A DNA stretch of 64,000 nt, from positions 56,292-120,291 of the forward strand of contig CAMWLG010000003.1 in assembly GCA_947175035.1 (NCBI GenBank), in the 5' to 3' direction. The stretch is from an uncultured Lachnospiraceae bacterium (GTDB taxonomy: Bacteria; Bacillota; Clostridia; Lachnospirales; Lachnospiraceae). A program made the translations under genes and the position numbers. The notes beneath the pieces were generated by a model that worked only from the letters and a program-made list of their open reading frames with translations, was not told where the DNA came from and searched no databases. Shown in pieces: positions 27,530 through 35,939 of the stretch; positions within the stretch are counted from its first letter, which is position 1; each line of letters begins with the position of its first letter.

Positions 27530-29038
27530 GTGGCAGAAGAACAGCGGAAGGAAAAAGTACAACAGAATGTCAAGGAGCAGGATATCAACCAGCTTTTGAA
27601 GGTAAGGAGGGAGAAGCTTGCCGCATTGCAGGAGGCGGGAAAGGATCCCTTCCAGATCACCAAATACGAAGTGACCTACCATAGCACGGATATCAAAGAG
27701 CGTTTTGACGAATTGGAGGGGCAGAATGCCCGTATTGCAGGCCGTATGATGTCCAAGCGTGTCATGGGCAAGGCTTCTTTTTGCAATATTCAGGATTTGC
27801 CGGGCAATATCCAGGTCTATGTGGCAAGGGACAGTGTGGGAGAGGAATCCTATGCGGACTTTAAAAAGTATGACGTGGGCGATATCGTTGGCATCGAAGG
27901 CGAGATATTCAGAACCCAGACCGGTGAAATATCCATCCATGCGTCGCAGATCATGCTACTCTCCAAGAGCCTGCAGATTTTACCTGAGAAATTCCACGGT
28001 CTGACCAACACGGATATCCGTTACCGTCAGCGTTACACGGATTTGATTATGAACGCAGAGGTGAAGGACACCTTTGTGAAGCGCTCCAAGATTATCAGTG
28101 CCATCAGACGGTTCCTGGAGGGCGAGGGATTCCTGGAGGTGGAAACACCTATGCTGGTGCCCAATGCGGGCGGCGCGGCTGCAAGACCCTTTGAGACCCA
28201 TTACAATGCGTTGGATGAGGATGTGAAGCTTCGTATCTCCCTGGAGCTCTATTTGAAGCGTTTGATCGTGGGCGGAATGGAGCGTGTGTTTGAGATTGGC
28301 CGCGTGTTCCGTAACGAGGGGCTGGACACCAGACACAATCCGGAGTTTACCCTGATGGAGCTTTACCAGGCATACACTGATTATAATGGCATGATGGATT
28401 TGACGGAAAATATGTTCCGCTATGTGGCGCAGGAGGTTTGTGGCACCACCGTGGTTCCTTACAGCGGGGAAATGATTGACTTGGGGAAACCCTTTGAGCG
28501 GCTGACTATGATTGACGCAGTGAAAAAGTACGCGGGGGTGGATTTTGACGAAATTACCTCCACAGAGGCTGCCAAGAAGCTTGCGGACGAGAAGGGAATC
28601 CATTACGAGGCTCGCCATACCAAGGGCGATATCCTGAATCTTTTCTTTGAGGAATTCGTGGAGGAGCACCTGATCCAGCCTGTGTTCATTATGGATCATC
28701 CCGTGGAGATTTCCCCCTTGACCAAGAGGAAGCCGGACAAGCCCGATTATGTGGAGCGTTTTGAGCTCTTTATCTATGGAAGGGAGATGTGCAATGCATA
28801 TTCCGAATTGAACGACCCCATCGACCAGCGGGAGCGCTTCAAGGCTCAGGAGGCGGCGCTGGCAGCAGGTGACGAAGAGGCTAACACCACCGACGAGGAC
28901 TTCATGAACGCATTGGAGATCGGCATGCCGCCCACAGGAGGTATCGGGTATGGCATTGACAGACTGGTGATGCTGCTCACGGACAGCCCGGCGATCAGGG
29001 ATGTGTTGTTGTTCCCTACCATGCGTCAACTTGATTAA
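27530..29038 (+). CDS. lysS: Lysyl-tRNA synthetase (class II)
   Basis: 502 aa. Charges tRNA-Lys. The N-terminal anticodon-binding OB-fold (about 55-160) is followed by the class II core: motif 1 (FLEVETPMLVPNAGGAAARP), motif 2 (FEIGRVFRNEGLDTRHNPEF, about 255-274) and motif 3 (GIGYGIDRLVMLLTDS). GAGAGGT eight bases before GTG 27530 decides the start; an upstream GTG at 27506 would sit in a small CACCTGT/ACAGGTG hairpin. A strong terminator follows. Confidence 0.96.
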   Translation: MAEEQRKEKVQQNVKEQDINQLLKVRREKLAALQEAGKDPFQITKYEVTYHSTDIKERFDELEGQNARIAGRMMSKRVMGKASFCNIQDLPGNIQVYVARDSVGEESYADFKKYDVGDIVGIEGEIFRTQTGEISIHASQIMLLSKSLQILPEKFHGLTNTDIRYRQRYTDLIMNAEVKDTFVKRSKIISAIRRFLEGEGFLEVETPMLVPNAGGAAARPFETHYNALDEDVKLRISLELYLKRLIVGGMERVFEIGRVFRNEGLDTRHNPEFTLMELYQAYTDYNGMMDLTENMFRYVAQEVCGTTVVPYSGEMIDLGKPFERLTMIDAVKKYAGVDFDEITSTEAAKKLADEKGIHYEARHTKGDILNLFFEEFVEEHLIQPVFIMDHPVEISPLTKRKPDKPDYVERFELFIYGREMCNAYSELNDPIDQRERFKAQEAALAAGDEEANTTDEDFMNALEIGMPPTGGIGYGIDRLVMLLTDSPAIRDVLLFPTMRQLD

Positions 29039-29049
29039 AGAAAACCAGA

Positions 29050-29098
29050 ATGCGACAGAGGGTTAAGTTGATTCCTTTGTCGCATTTCTCTTTTTCCT
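29050..29098 (+). terminator. Terminator of greA-lysS operon
   Basis: AATGCGACA (29050-29058) pairs with TGTCGCATT (29079-29087), followed by a T-rich tract. Confidence 0.85.
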
Positions 29099-29159
29099 GT
29101 TCCATAGTTGAATATTCGCAGTGCCTATAATGGAAAAATTCTTTAGAACTTTCAATATA

Positions 29160-29179
29160 AATTCCCAAATGGGAATTTG
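29160..29179. promoter_or_regulatory. 20-nt perfect palindrome before DUF4143 ATPase
   Basis: AAATTCCCA-AA-TGGGAATTT, about 60 nt before the ATG at 29239. It is a likely operator (inference). A weak TATGCT -10-like box follows at about 29199. Confidence 0.5.
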
Positions 29180-29238
29180 TATTGTGTTTAAGAATGAAAT
29201 ATGCTACACTGGGAACAGTATTGCTGGAGGTATTTTGC

Positions 29239-30459
29239 ATGGTTCAAAGGAAAGAATATCTTGATAAATTGCTGTCTTGGAAAGATGACAAGGTAATTAA
29301 AGTTGTAACGGGAATTCGTCGCTGCGGAAAGTCAACGCTTCTTGGACAGTTCCAGACTTTATTGATAAAAAACGGAGTAAGTCCTTCCCAAATCATATCC
29401 ATTAATTTTGAAGAACTTGAGTATGAAGAACTATTGGATTACAAGAAGCTCTATGCATATATCAAGGAAAGAATTAACCCGGAGCGTAAAACTTATGTTT
29501 TTCTTGATGAAATTCAGAGAGTGGATTCTTACGAGAAGGTTGTAGACAGTTTGTATGTGAAAGATTATATCGACATTTATATTACCGGCTCTAATTCTTA
29601 TATGTTGTCCGGCGATCTGGCAACCTTGCTTACCGGAAGATATATTGAAATTAAAATGCTTCCACTTTCTTTCTGTGAGTTTTGTGAAATTGCTGGAAAA
29701 GATTCCGACGAAGTTCTTTTTGAATATATGAAGGTCGGAGGTTTGCCCTATGCAGTTACAATGGATCGTAAGGCGGAGAAACTGGATACCTATTTAGAGG
29801 GGATCTATAATACTGTGATTGTAAAGGATATTGAGGAGCGGCAGAACCGGAAAGAGAAAGATCCTACAAGAAGAAAAGTGACGGATATTACACTGCTGAA
29901 AAATATTGCAAAGTTTCTTGCCAGTGTGGTTGGAAGTCCCATTTCGGTCAGAAGCGTTACAGATTACCTGATTTCTAATGGTAGAAAAGTATCTCCTAAT
30001 ACGGTTGATAATTATATGGAAGCATTATGCGAATCCTTCGTTTTTTATGAAGCAGAACGATTTGACATTGCCGGAAAAGAACTGTTGAAATCAAACCGTA
30101 AAATGTATATTGTCGATTTGGGACTGAGAAATCACATTTTGCCAAAGAAAGAATATGATTTGGGGTTTGGAATTGAAAATATCGTATACTTTGAATTGTT
30201 ACGTCGGGGTTATCAGGTCAATATTGGAAAGCTTGGAGATGCAGAAGTTGACTTTGTTGCCCGGAAAAGCGATGCGATTATCTATTATCAGGTCACGGCG
30301 GATATGACTGCCGAGGAAACCTTTGAACGGGAAATGAAGCCGCTGAAACAGATAAAAGATAACTACGAGAAGATGATATTAACGCTTGATCGTTTCACGC
30401 TTGGCAATTATGAAGGAATCAAAGTTGTCAATGTAGTTGATTGGCTGCTTGAAAAATGA
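29239..30459 (+). CDS. AAA ATPase with C-terminal DUF4143 domain
   Basis: 406 aa. The N-terminal P-loop ATPase has Walker A GIRRCGKSTLL (about 22-32) and Walker B YVFLDEIQ (about 84-91). A sensor-like ITGSNSYML lies near 110 and a winged-helix region at about 215-270. The C-terminal part (about 290-400) reads VDFVARKSD...YYQVT, resembling the restriction-nuclease-like fold of DUF4143 proteins. Such proteins are common, lineage-scattered accessory genes of unknown role. ATG 29239 follows CTGGAGG. An isolated transcription unit is likely because a terminator and palindrome lie upstream. Confidence 0.88.
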   Translation: MVQRKEYLDKLLSWKDDKVIKVVTGIRRCGKSTLLGQFQTLLIKNGVSPSQIISINFEELEYEELLDYKKLYAYIKERINPERKTYVFLDEIQRVDSYEKVVDSLYVKDYIDIYITGSNSYMLSGDLATLLTGRYIEIKMLPLSFCEFCEIAGKDSDEVLFEYMKVGGLPYAVTMDRKAEKLDTYLEGIYNTVIVKDIEERQNRKEKDPTRRKVTDITLLKNIAKFLASVVGSPISVRSVTDYLISNGRKVSPNTVDNYMEALCESFVFYEAERFDIAGKELLKSNRKMYIVDLGLRNHILPKKEYDLGFGIENIVYFELLRRGYQVNIGKLGDAEVDFVARKSDAIIYYQVTADMTAEETFEREMKPLKQIKDNYEKMILTLDRFTLGNYEGIKVVNVVDWLLEK

Positions 30460-30475
30460 ATATTGTGCGAGAGCG

Positions 30476-30973
30476 ATGGATTTGGTGGTTTGGAATCTGT
30501 CGGAGGATAATCTGGAACAAACCGAGAGGGTGATTCGCTATGTGCTGAATCATTTTAACAGGCTGTTTGAGACGGGATGGACGGTCTTATATCATTATCT
30601 TTGCAAGATTGAACCCTATCCTTCGGTAGCGAAGCACACGATACAGGAATTTTTCGTGGAGCAGGTGAATTTTGAAAGCTCTTACTATACCATCCAGCTT
30701 GAGATTAACTGCGACCATTTGAAAGACGGTCAGGCACGGTATTGTTTTGTCGTGGCGACTACCTGTGACTACAGAAAATGGACGATTGCCGATGATAATA
30801 TGCGGGTTTATATGATTGGGAACAAAGCCTGTGGTTTCAATGACGACAATGATGACTGCCAGATGCGGGACTCGTTAGAGCTTTGCGAAGATTTTTACGG
30901 AATGGGCGATATGCTGTCCGAGGGTTATGATGCAATGCGGGCGGAGGGATTCCAATTTGCGGAGCCCTTTTAG
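30476..30973 (+). CDS. Unknown protein, possibly N-terminally truncated
   Basis: 165 aa from ATG 30476; the frame is open back to 30437, overlapping the ATPase gene. No good ribosome site is visible, so this may be the surviving 3' part of a longer gene. It is soluble and acidic, with a central CYFVVATTCDYRKW-like beta region (about 100-115) and an acidic C-terminal half. There is no recognised family. Together with the next acidic protein it resembles the small immunity or SMI1-like proteins scattered in accessory regions (weak inference). Confidence 0.45.
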   Translation: MDLVVWNLSEDNLEQTERVIRYVLNHFNRLFETGWTVLYHYLCKIEPYPSVAKHTIQEFFVEQVNFESSYYTIQLEINCDHLKDGQARYCFVVATTCDYRKWTIADDNMRVYMIGNKACGFNDDNDDCQMRDSLELCEDFYGMGDMLSEGYDAMRAEGFQFAEPF

Positions 30974-30991
30974 GAAAGGAGGAATCGTTTT

Positions 30992-31432
30992 ATGATCGAT
31001 TGGGAGCATGAGGAAGATGCCTTTTGTGAGGGAAGTTTTAAAAGTGAATTTTTTCGTAATGATGAAGATGACAATGAACTGATGATTGGAATGAGAAGTG
31101 TTGATTTGAAAGAATGTGCTGAAAATTGCGTCAAATCATTTAATAATCTTACGGAATCCCAGATCATCGAAATCTGTAAGGGGCTCATAAATTGCGCAAA
31201 AGAAAGTGGTGACGATGAGGATTTCGAGTTATCTGCGATTCAAAACCCGCTTGATATTTTAAAGTATTGCTGGTTTTCAACGGTGTATGTGAATATGTTA
31301 CATAAAGACGATGAAATTGCCTATGTTGTCGAGGGTGAGGGAGATTGGGGCGAGTCAATTGGTTTTGTGATAGATCATGATCAAGTAATTTATGTTGGTG
31401 TGGATTATTTTGATTATATGAAGGACGAATAA
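30992..31432 (+). CDS. Small acidic protein, immunity-like (unknown)
   Basis: 146 aa with a strong AAAGGAGGAAT site before ATG 30992. It is very acidic throughout. The C-terminal stretch EGEGDWGESIGFVIDHDQVIY (split family-like region about 112-135) is reminiscent of DUF6985-type or immunity-like proteins, which I cannot verify. There is no signal peptide. No toxin partner is apparent. It is followed at once by the dispersed hairpin repeat copy B. Confidence 0.6.
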   Translation: MIDWEHEEDAFCEGSFKSEFFRNDEDDNELMIGMRSVDLKECAENCVKSFNNLTESQIIEICKGLINCAKESGDDEDFELSAIQNPLDILKYCWFSTVYVNMLHKDDEIAYVVEGEGDWGESIGFVIDHDQVIYVGVDYFDYMKDE

Positions 31433-31444
31433 CTTTACACTCGT

Positions 31445-31481
31445 TATTGGTGCAGTATCGCGAGCAAGCTCGTGATGTGCT
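31445..31481. repeat. Dispersed hairpin repeat, copy B
   Basis: Second copy of the element at 4419-4456: TTATTGGTGCAGTATC, then a CGAG-CAAG-CTCG hairpin. Again it lies just upstream of a gene, ending about 6 nt before the AGGAGG of the methyltransferase. Confidence 0.7.
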
Positions 31482-31500
31482 GTCAAAGGAGGATGAAAGC

Positions 31501-32112
31501 TTGGGAGAGGCGGATTTCGGGAAAGTTGGAGAAACACTTGCATATTATGAGCGGAATGCGGAGCAGTTTGCGAAGGGGACTGTGGAGGTAGATTTTGCGG
31601 AGACACAGAACCGCTTTCTGGACAAGCTGGAAGCGGGGAGTCTGATTCTGGATTTCGGCTGTGGTTCCGGCCGCGACACGAAATATTTTCTGGAGCGGGG
31701 ATACCGCGTGGAGGCCATAGACGGTTCGGCCGAGCTGTGCAGGATGGCGAGCGCGTATACGGGAATCGAAGTGCGGCGGATGCTTTTTCAGGAATTGTCC
31801 GCTGTGGATACCTATGACGGAATATGGGCCTGCTCGTCCATCCTGCATCTTCTGGAGGCGGAGCTTCGGGACGTGATGGGGAAGATGGCGGCGGCGCTGA
31901 AAGTGCAGGGGATTATCTACACGTCGTTTAAGTATGGGACGTTTGCGGGGGAGCGGAACGGCAGGTTTTTTACGGATATGACAGAGGAGCGGTTTGCGGA
32001 GTTCCTAAAGGGAATCAAGGGATTGGTGACGGAGGAACAGTGGGTGAGCGGAGACGTGCGGCCAGGGAGGAGCGAGGAGAGATGGTTGAATTTGATAATA
32101 CGGAAAGAATAG
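31501..32112 (+). CDS. Class I SAM-dependent methyltransferase
   Basis: 203 aa. A Rossmann methyltransferase with motif I LILDFGCGSGRDTKYF (about 42-57), motif II VEAIDGSAELC (about 65-75) and a post-motif WACSSILHL (about 106-114). It resembles TehB/UbiG-like small-molecule methylases; the substrate is unknown. AAAGGAGG lies 8 nt before TTG 31501, the preferred start; the frame upstream of this runs through the repeat and is not protein-like. The GC content is higher than that of its left neighbour. Confidence 0.82.
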   Translation: MGEADFGKVGETLAYYERNAEQFAKGTVEVDFAETQNRFLDKLEAGSLILDFGCGSGRDTKYFLERGYRVEAIDGSAELCRMASAYTGIEVRRMLFQELSAVDTYDGIWACSSILHLLEAELRDVMGKMAAALKVQGIIYTSFKYGTFAGERNGRFFTDMTEERFAEFLKGIKGLVTEEQWVSGDVRPGRSEERWLNLIIRKE

Positions 32113-32181
32113 AAGAGGTTGTGGTAATAGTGAAAGAGATTGTTTGGTAGGGAAGAGAAACAAAAACATAACAGGCTTGTC

Positions 32182-32210
32182 TTGACTTTTCGAGAGTGTT
32201 CGAATATATT
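32182..32210 (+). promoter_or_regulatory. SigA promoter before mini-protein leader
   Basis: TTGACT (32182-32187), 17-nt spacer, TATATT (32205-32210). The spacer contains TTCGA-GAGTGT-TCGAA, a 5-bp inverted repeat that could be an operator. Confidence 0.65.
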
Positions 32211-32491
32211 AAATATATGGGGATTTTTATATGGCTTTTGCACTGGTGCTTTCATAGAACGAGCGTATGAAAGAAATAGTCCCAAAGCCCTTGAATTCCC
32301 ATACGACAAAGCGTAAACATTGGAACTTATCAACTGCGTACAATGCTCGTAAAGCGTTGAGAAATAGGTTGTGTGTGACTTTTAGTAGTTCCCCCTCGTT
32401 CCATTGCTTTACACCACAAAAATCGAGTCAGTGACTTTATGTCTATTGGCTTTGTTTTGGTGTGTGTAAAGCAGGATTTCATCAAACTTCC

Positions 32492-32523
32492 AGCCATGCG
32501 CCAAAACAGCGTATGGCTTTTTT
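32492..32523 (+). terminator. Terminator-like hairpin 24 nt before a start codon
   Basis: AGCCATGCG and CGTATGGCT form a 9-bp stem (one G-U pair), followed by TTTTTT. The AAAGGAGG and ATG of the next ORF follow immediately, so it may be an attenuator or the end of a small RNA. Confidence 0.7.
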
Positions 32524-32547
32524 CATTGGCTCAGAAAGGAGGTTCTC

Positions 32548-32775
32548 ATGAAAAAAGTATCTGGGAAAACACATACAAAAGAACAGCTGGATGCGTGGGC
32601 AAATCAAAATAACCCTAACAACAGGGCATATAATGCCAATGCGAATAATCATGCAAACCAGCTGAATCCCAACCGCAAAACCCATCAGCAAAAACATAAT
32701 GCGCAAAGACGGTATGAAAAAATGGGCTATGTCGAATGGGCACCAGATTATCCTATGGATTCTGAGGATTGGTAA
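32548..32775 (+). CDS. Asn/His-rich mini-protein with NPNN motifs
   Basis: 75 aa with a very strong AAAGGAGG site. Highly polar: the middle has NNPNNRAYNANANNHANQ-like asparagine-rich units, the N-terminus is basic, and the C-terminus has WAPDYPMDSEDW with two Trp. Similar small NPNN proteins occur in Clostridia (from memory), without known function. There are no cysteines, membrane segments or secretion signal. It is flanked by a terminator-like leader hairpin and a strong terminator, so it is an independent unit. Confidence 0.75.
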   Translation: MKKVSGKTHTKEQLDAWANQNNPNNRAYNANANNHANQLNPNRKTHQQKHNAQRRYEKMGYVEWAPDYPMDSEDW

Positions 32776-32830
32776 AAAAGGGGCGGTCGCTTTAACGATT
32801 GAAAAATCGCTAAAGCGGCCGCCCCTTTAT
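32775..32830 (+). terminator. Strong terminator of mini-protein gene
   Basis: AAAGGGGCGG-CGCTTTA pairs with TAAAGCGG-CCGCCCCTTT around a short loop, directly after the stop codon. The arms carry A- and T-runs, so it may act in both directions. Confidence 0.88.
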
Positions 32831-33085
32831 GCTTAGCAGGAGTAAGAGGAGGGAGACAGCACTTTGATGTGAATTTGCAAATGAATTCACCAACGTAAGA
32901 AAGAACTAAAAATCTATTAATACGACAAAAAACAATTATTATATTAAATAAAGTGAAAAAATCTACAAAAACATTGCAGAATTGACATTGAGATGATATC
33001 ATTAAAAATGATGTTTCATTGATATTAACTGGGACAATAATCTAGTACCTAATGATGTGAGTTTCTGATTAAAGAGGTCTACGTA
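32831..33085. other. AT-rich gap at left edge of the defence island
   Basis: No ORF with a ribosome site. It includes TTGACA (32982-32987) and the palindrome ATGATATCAT (about 32991-33000), but no convincing -10 at the right distance. The composition shift here marks the likely left boundary of acquired DNA. Confidence 0.4.
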
Positions 33086-33280
33086 ATGCAGGAAAACAAA
33101 TGGCTTTCTATGAAAAAAATATGTGAATATCTATACATAAGCAGAGATACAGTGAAAAATTGGATTGTTAAGGAATGGATGCCTGCGTATCAAAAAGACC
33201 GTTTGTGAAGATTTGATGTGAATGAAGTAGGTGATTGGATGAAAAACTATGACACATCGAAAATATCCGGTGCCAAATAA
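33086..33280 (+). pseudogene. Excisionase-like HTH gene with in-frame TGA
   Basis: The frame from ATG 33086 to TAA 33280 is 64 codons, interrupted only by TGA at codon 41 (33206-33208). The first part (WLSMKKICEYLYISRDTVKNW) is the winged-helix of excisionase/MerR-like DNA-binding proteins. The stop falls where the family usually has Trp (RLWRF; here CGT TTG TGA AGA TTT), so TGG to TGA is the likely lesion. The rest (FDVNEVGDWMKNY) is still intact. Such small HTH genes often sit at the head of defence loci and may regulate them. Confidence 0.7.
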
Positions 33281-33333
33281 CTGTCTGAGGGTACAAGACC
33301 GATAGCATATTGGTTATAGAAACGGAGAGTATT

Positions 33334-35733
33334 ATGTACAAAGTAAAATGGGATGCTCAGAATAATGGAATAATTTTGAGTGACAATATATCGAATGAGG
33401 AGGCTATACCGGCTCCTCGTCCAGTGTATTTGCAGGAATTGCAGATACTTGAGGTTGATAAAGAATATAGGTTGCCAAAGACAGATCAGCCTATATGCTG
33501 GAATATCGATGCAAGATACTATTATAAGGGTCAGCCCTTTTTTGAGAGAAGAGGTGCTGGAATATACTCAAAGCCTACGATTGTTTATAATTTAGGGTTT
33601 ACTTTTAGTACACTTGAAGCTATTGATGTAAAAAAACTTCTCGAAGTGAATAGAGAAGCGATTGAGACTATAGAGAATGAGGCAATGGACTTTATCCTTG
33701 GTTGCTATGACGCATACAAGGGTAAAGTAGATGATTTTGTCGTGGCGTTTTCTGGTGGTAAGGATTCGCAGGTGATTCTTGATCTTGTGACACGGGTTCT
33801 TCCAGTAGAATCCTTTAAGGCTGTCTTTCAGGATACTGATATGGAATTGCCTTGTACATATGATATTGTTTCGTACACTGAAGAGGATTACAAGTACCGT
33901 TTCCCTAATTTTAAACTCTATCATGCGAAAAGCGATAGAAGAGCACTTGATCTTTGGAAGCAGTATGGACCCCCGAGCAGAGTTAACCGTTGGTGTTGTT
34001 CTGTAATGAAGACTACCGTTTTCAGACGGACAATGAAAGAGCTTCATAATACAGATGTGCAACCTAAGGTGGCTGTTTATGAAGGCGTTCGTGCTGATGA
34101 GAGTACGAGGAGAGAATCCTACAATAGGATTGGCGTTAATGTCAAGCATCCTAATCTTATCAACTGTAGAGCAATATTCAGATGGAATAATTCGGAAATA
34201 TTCTTGTATTTGTTTTCGAGAGGAATAGAACTGAATCCCGCGTATAGGATGGGATTGACACGTGTTGGCTGCGGGGTATGCCCCTTTGCTTCTGATTGGT
34301 CAGAATACCTTATTAGAAGAATTTACCCTGACATTTCCAAGAAATATGTAGCTGTTATCGAAGAAATGGCAAAGAACCTTGGACTGAATAGCAAAGAGAA
34401 GATTAACAACTATATCAGTTCTAACAACTGGCAGAAGAACGCTGGAGGAAGAGGACTTATTCCAGATGGCTCCAGGGTGGATCTTATTAGCAAAGAACCT
34501 AACTTTGAGTGCGTGGTAACAAAACCAAAATCAGATTGGAGAATATGGCTGTATGCACTATGCAAGTATGTATCTCATGAAGAGAATGGAATTGTTAAGG
34601 GTGAGATGAACTATAACGGCGAGATATTCCGTTTTCAGGTTGAGGAAAAGGGTAATACAGTCCGTTTTATTGCAGAAGGAACCGTTAATAAACCTGCTCT
34701 TTTGGGTATGCTTTCAAGAGTTGTGACAAAAACGGCAGGATGTGAATTGTGCGGTGTTTGTGAAGCTGAATGTCCCACAGGTGCTCTTATAGTAAGAGAT
34801 AAAGTTGAAATCAACAAAAGTATGTGTATACATTGCCACAAGTGCCTTGAAGTGAGCTCCCGTGGTTGCATTATTGCTCACAGAAAACAGATTAATGAGG
34901 GCGGAATGCTTGTAAAGTCAACAAATATGCGAACGAGTGGCATTGATAGATACTCAACCTTTGGACTTAGGGATGAATGGGTTGATGTGTTCTTCGACAA
35001 AGGGAATGCTTGGTTTGGAACATACCCGAATTTGGGTACAAAAATGATTCCTGCTGCTGTCAATTGGCTAAGAGAAGCTGAATTGATAGACGATAAGGAA
35101 AAGAAAATATCAGAGAAGTTTGATATTGTTAAGGATTTGTATAACCGTAATAAGTTAGCAGCTTGGCAGGTGATTTGGGTAGGGCTTGCATTTAATTCTG
35201 CTATAGTTAATAGTTTTGTGAAGTCCATCAAATTTGATGTTCCGTATACTCGTGACGATTTGGTTGCCATAATGAGAGAGGATTTTCCTACATTGAATGA
35301 TAACACGATTAAGAATCCGACCAATGCATTAATAACCATGTTGCGGTATTCGCCATTGGGTTCGCTTACAAATGAACCGGCAGAAGCACAGAACATTTAT
35401 GTTGCTGAGTTGCAGATGTCTGGTAAGACCACAAGAGGTATTAGAAGGATTACACCCGGCTATACAGCCGCACCAGCATTGGCGTATTTGATTTATAAAA
35501 GCGCAAAGGAAACCGGAAGCTATGATATCACTGTGAGTGATTTGCTTCAGCCTGAAACCGTTAATCCGTACAGTGTGTTTGGGATGACAGCTGATAGCCT
35601 GATTCCCGCGCTTAAAGGATTGACACAGATGGGTGTACTTACAGCAGATTTAACGGGCGGATTAGAGAATGTGCACTTGAATGAAGACATGTCTCCAGAT
35701 GATGCACTTTCTGCTGTGATTAAGAGAGTGTGA
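33334..35733 (+). CDS. brxP: BREX type 4 BrxP: PP-loop (PAPS reductase-like)/Fe-S/DUF4007-like protein
   Basis: 799 aa. The PP-loop ATP-pyrophosphatase motif AFSGGKDSQVILD (about 138-150) identifies the PAPS-reductase/DndC-like domain. Further conserved cysteines occur in RWCCSVMK and GCGVCPFASDW. A ferredoxin-like cysteine cluster follows (CELCGVCEAECP at about 470-481, CIHCHKC at about 498-504), probably one or two [4Fe-4S] centres. The last about 260 residues (STFGLRDEWVDVFFDKGNAW...) look like DUF4007. In DndC this type of domain activates the DNA backbone for sulfur insertion; in type 4 BREX it replaces the PglX methylase. The start at 33334 has ACGGAGAG. Confidence 0.85.
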   Translation: MYKVKWDAQNNGIILSDNISNEEAIPAPRPVYLQELQILEVDKEYRLPKTDQPICWNIDARYYYKGQPFFERRGAGIYSKPTIVYNLGFTFSTLEAIDVKKLLEVNREAIETIENEAMDFILGCYDAYKGKVDDFVVAFSGGKDSQVILDLVTRVLPVESFKAVFQDTDMELPCTYDIVSYTEEDYKYRFPNFKLYHAKSDRRALDLWKQYGPPSRVNRWCCSVMKTTVFRRTMKELHNTDVQPKVAVYEGVRADESTRRESYNRIGVNVKHPNLINCRAIFRWNNSEIFLYLFSRGIELNPAYRMGLTRVGCGVCPFASDWSEYLIRRIYPDISKKYVAVIEEMAKNLGLNSKEKINNYISSNNWQKNAGGRGLIPDGSRVDLISKEPNFECVVTKPKSDWRIWLYALCKYVSHEENGIVKGEMNYNGEIFRFQVEEKGNTVRFIAEGTVNKPALLGMLSRVVTKTAGCELCGVCEAECPTGALIVRDKVEINKSMCIHCHKCLEVSSRGCIIAHRKQINEGGMLVKSTNMRTSGIDRYSTFGLRDEWVDVFFDKGNAWFGTYPNLGTKMIPAAVNWLREAELIDDKEKKISEKFDIVKDLYNRNKLAAWQVIWVGLAFNSAIVNSFVKSIKFDVPYTRDDLVAIMREDFPTLNDNTIKNPTNALITMLRYSPLGSLTNEPAEAQNIYVAELQMSGKTTRGIRRITPGYTAAPALAYLIYKSAKETGSYDITVSDLLQPETVNPYSVFGMTADSLIPALKGLTQMGVLTADLTGGLENVHLNEDMSPDDALSAVIKRV

Positions 35734-35738
35734 CTAAA

Positions 35739-35930
35739 ATGGAGAAATGTTATTGCTGTCAAAAAGAATTATCCAAAGATGATATTGGTTTGTGTAAGAA
35801 GCTTTTGGGGAAAAAGATAAAGCAGTTCTTTTGTAGAGAACACTTGGCAGAGATTTTAGATACAGACGTGGAAGTGTTGACAGAGAAAATTGAGCAGTTC
35901 AAAGAGGAAGGCTGCACACTATTTTTGTAG
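35739..35930 (+). CDS. Small CxxC/zinc-binding-like protein inside BREX operon
   Basis: 63 aa, five bases after the brxP stop (a GTG at 35730 would overlap it). MEKCYCCQKEL, then C and CREH, suggests a Cys/His metal site of zinc-ribbon or treble-clef type, followed by a charged helix (DTDVEVLTEKIEQFKEEG). It ends ten bases before brxC. It is not among the core BREX proteins I know and may be a regulator or adaptor (inference). Confidence 0.7.
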   Translation: MEKCYCCQKELSKDDIGLCKKLLGKKIKQFFCREHLAEILDTDVEVLTEKIEQFKEEGCTLFL

Positions 35931-35939
35931 GAGGATGCG

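Larger units (their letters stand above)
32113..32547 (+). other. Leader region with promoter and structured RNA candidate
   Basis: There is no protein gene here. A promoter at 32182-32210 would give a leader of about 330 nt before the mini-protein at 32548. Near its end, TGCTTTACACCACAAAA and TTTTGGTGTGTGTAAAGCA (about 32407-32473) form an imperfect long hairpin, followed by a terminator-like hairpin. Confidence 0.5.

Noticed and set aside
32188..32204. LexA box at TTCGAGAGTGTTCGAA
   Set aside because: Does not fit the Gram-positive CGAAC-N4-GTTCG spacing.
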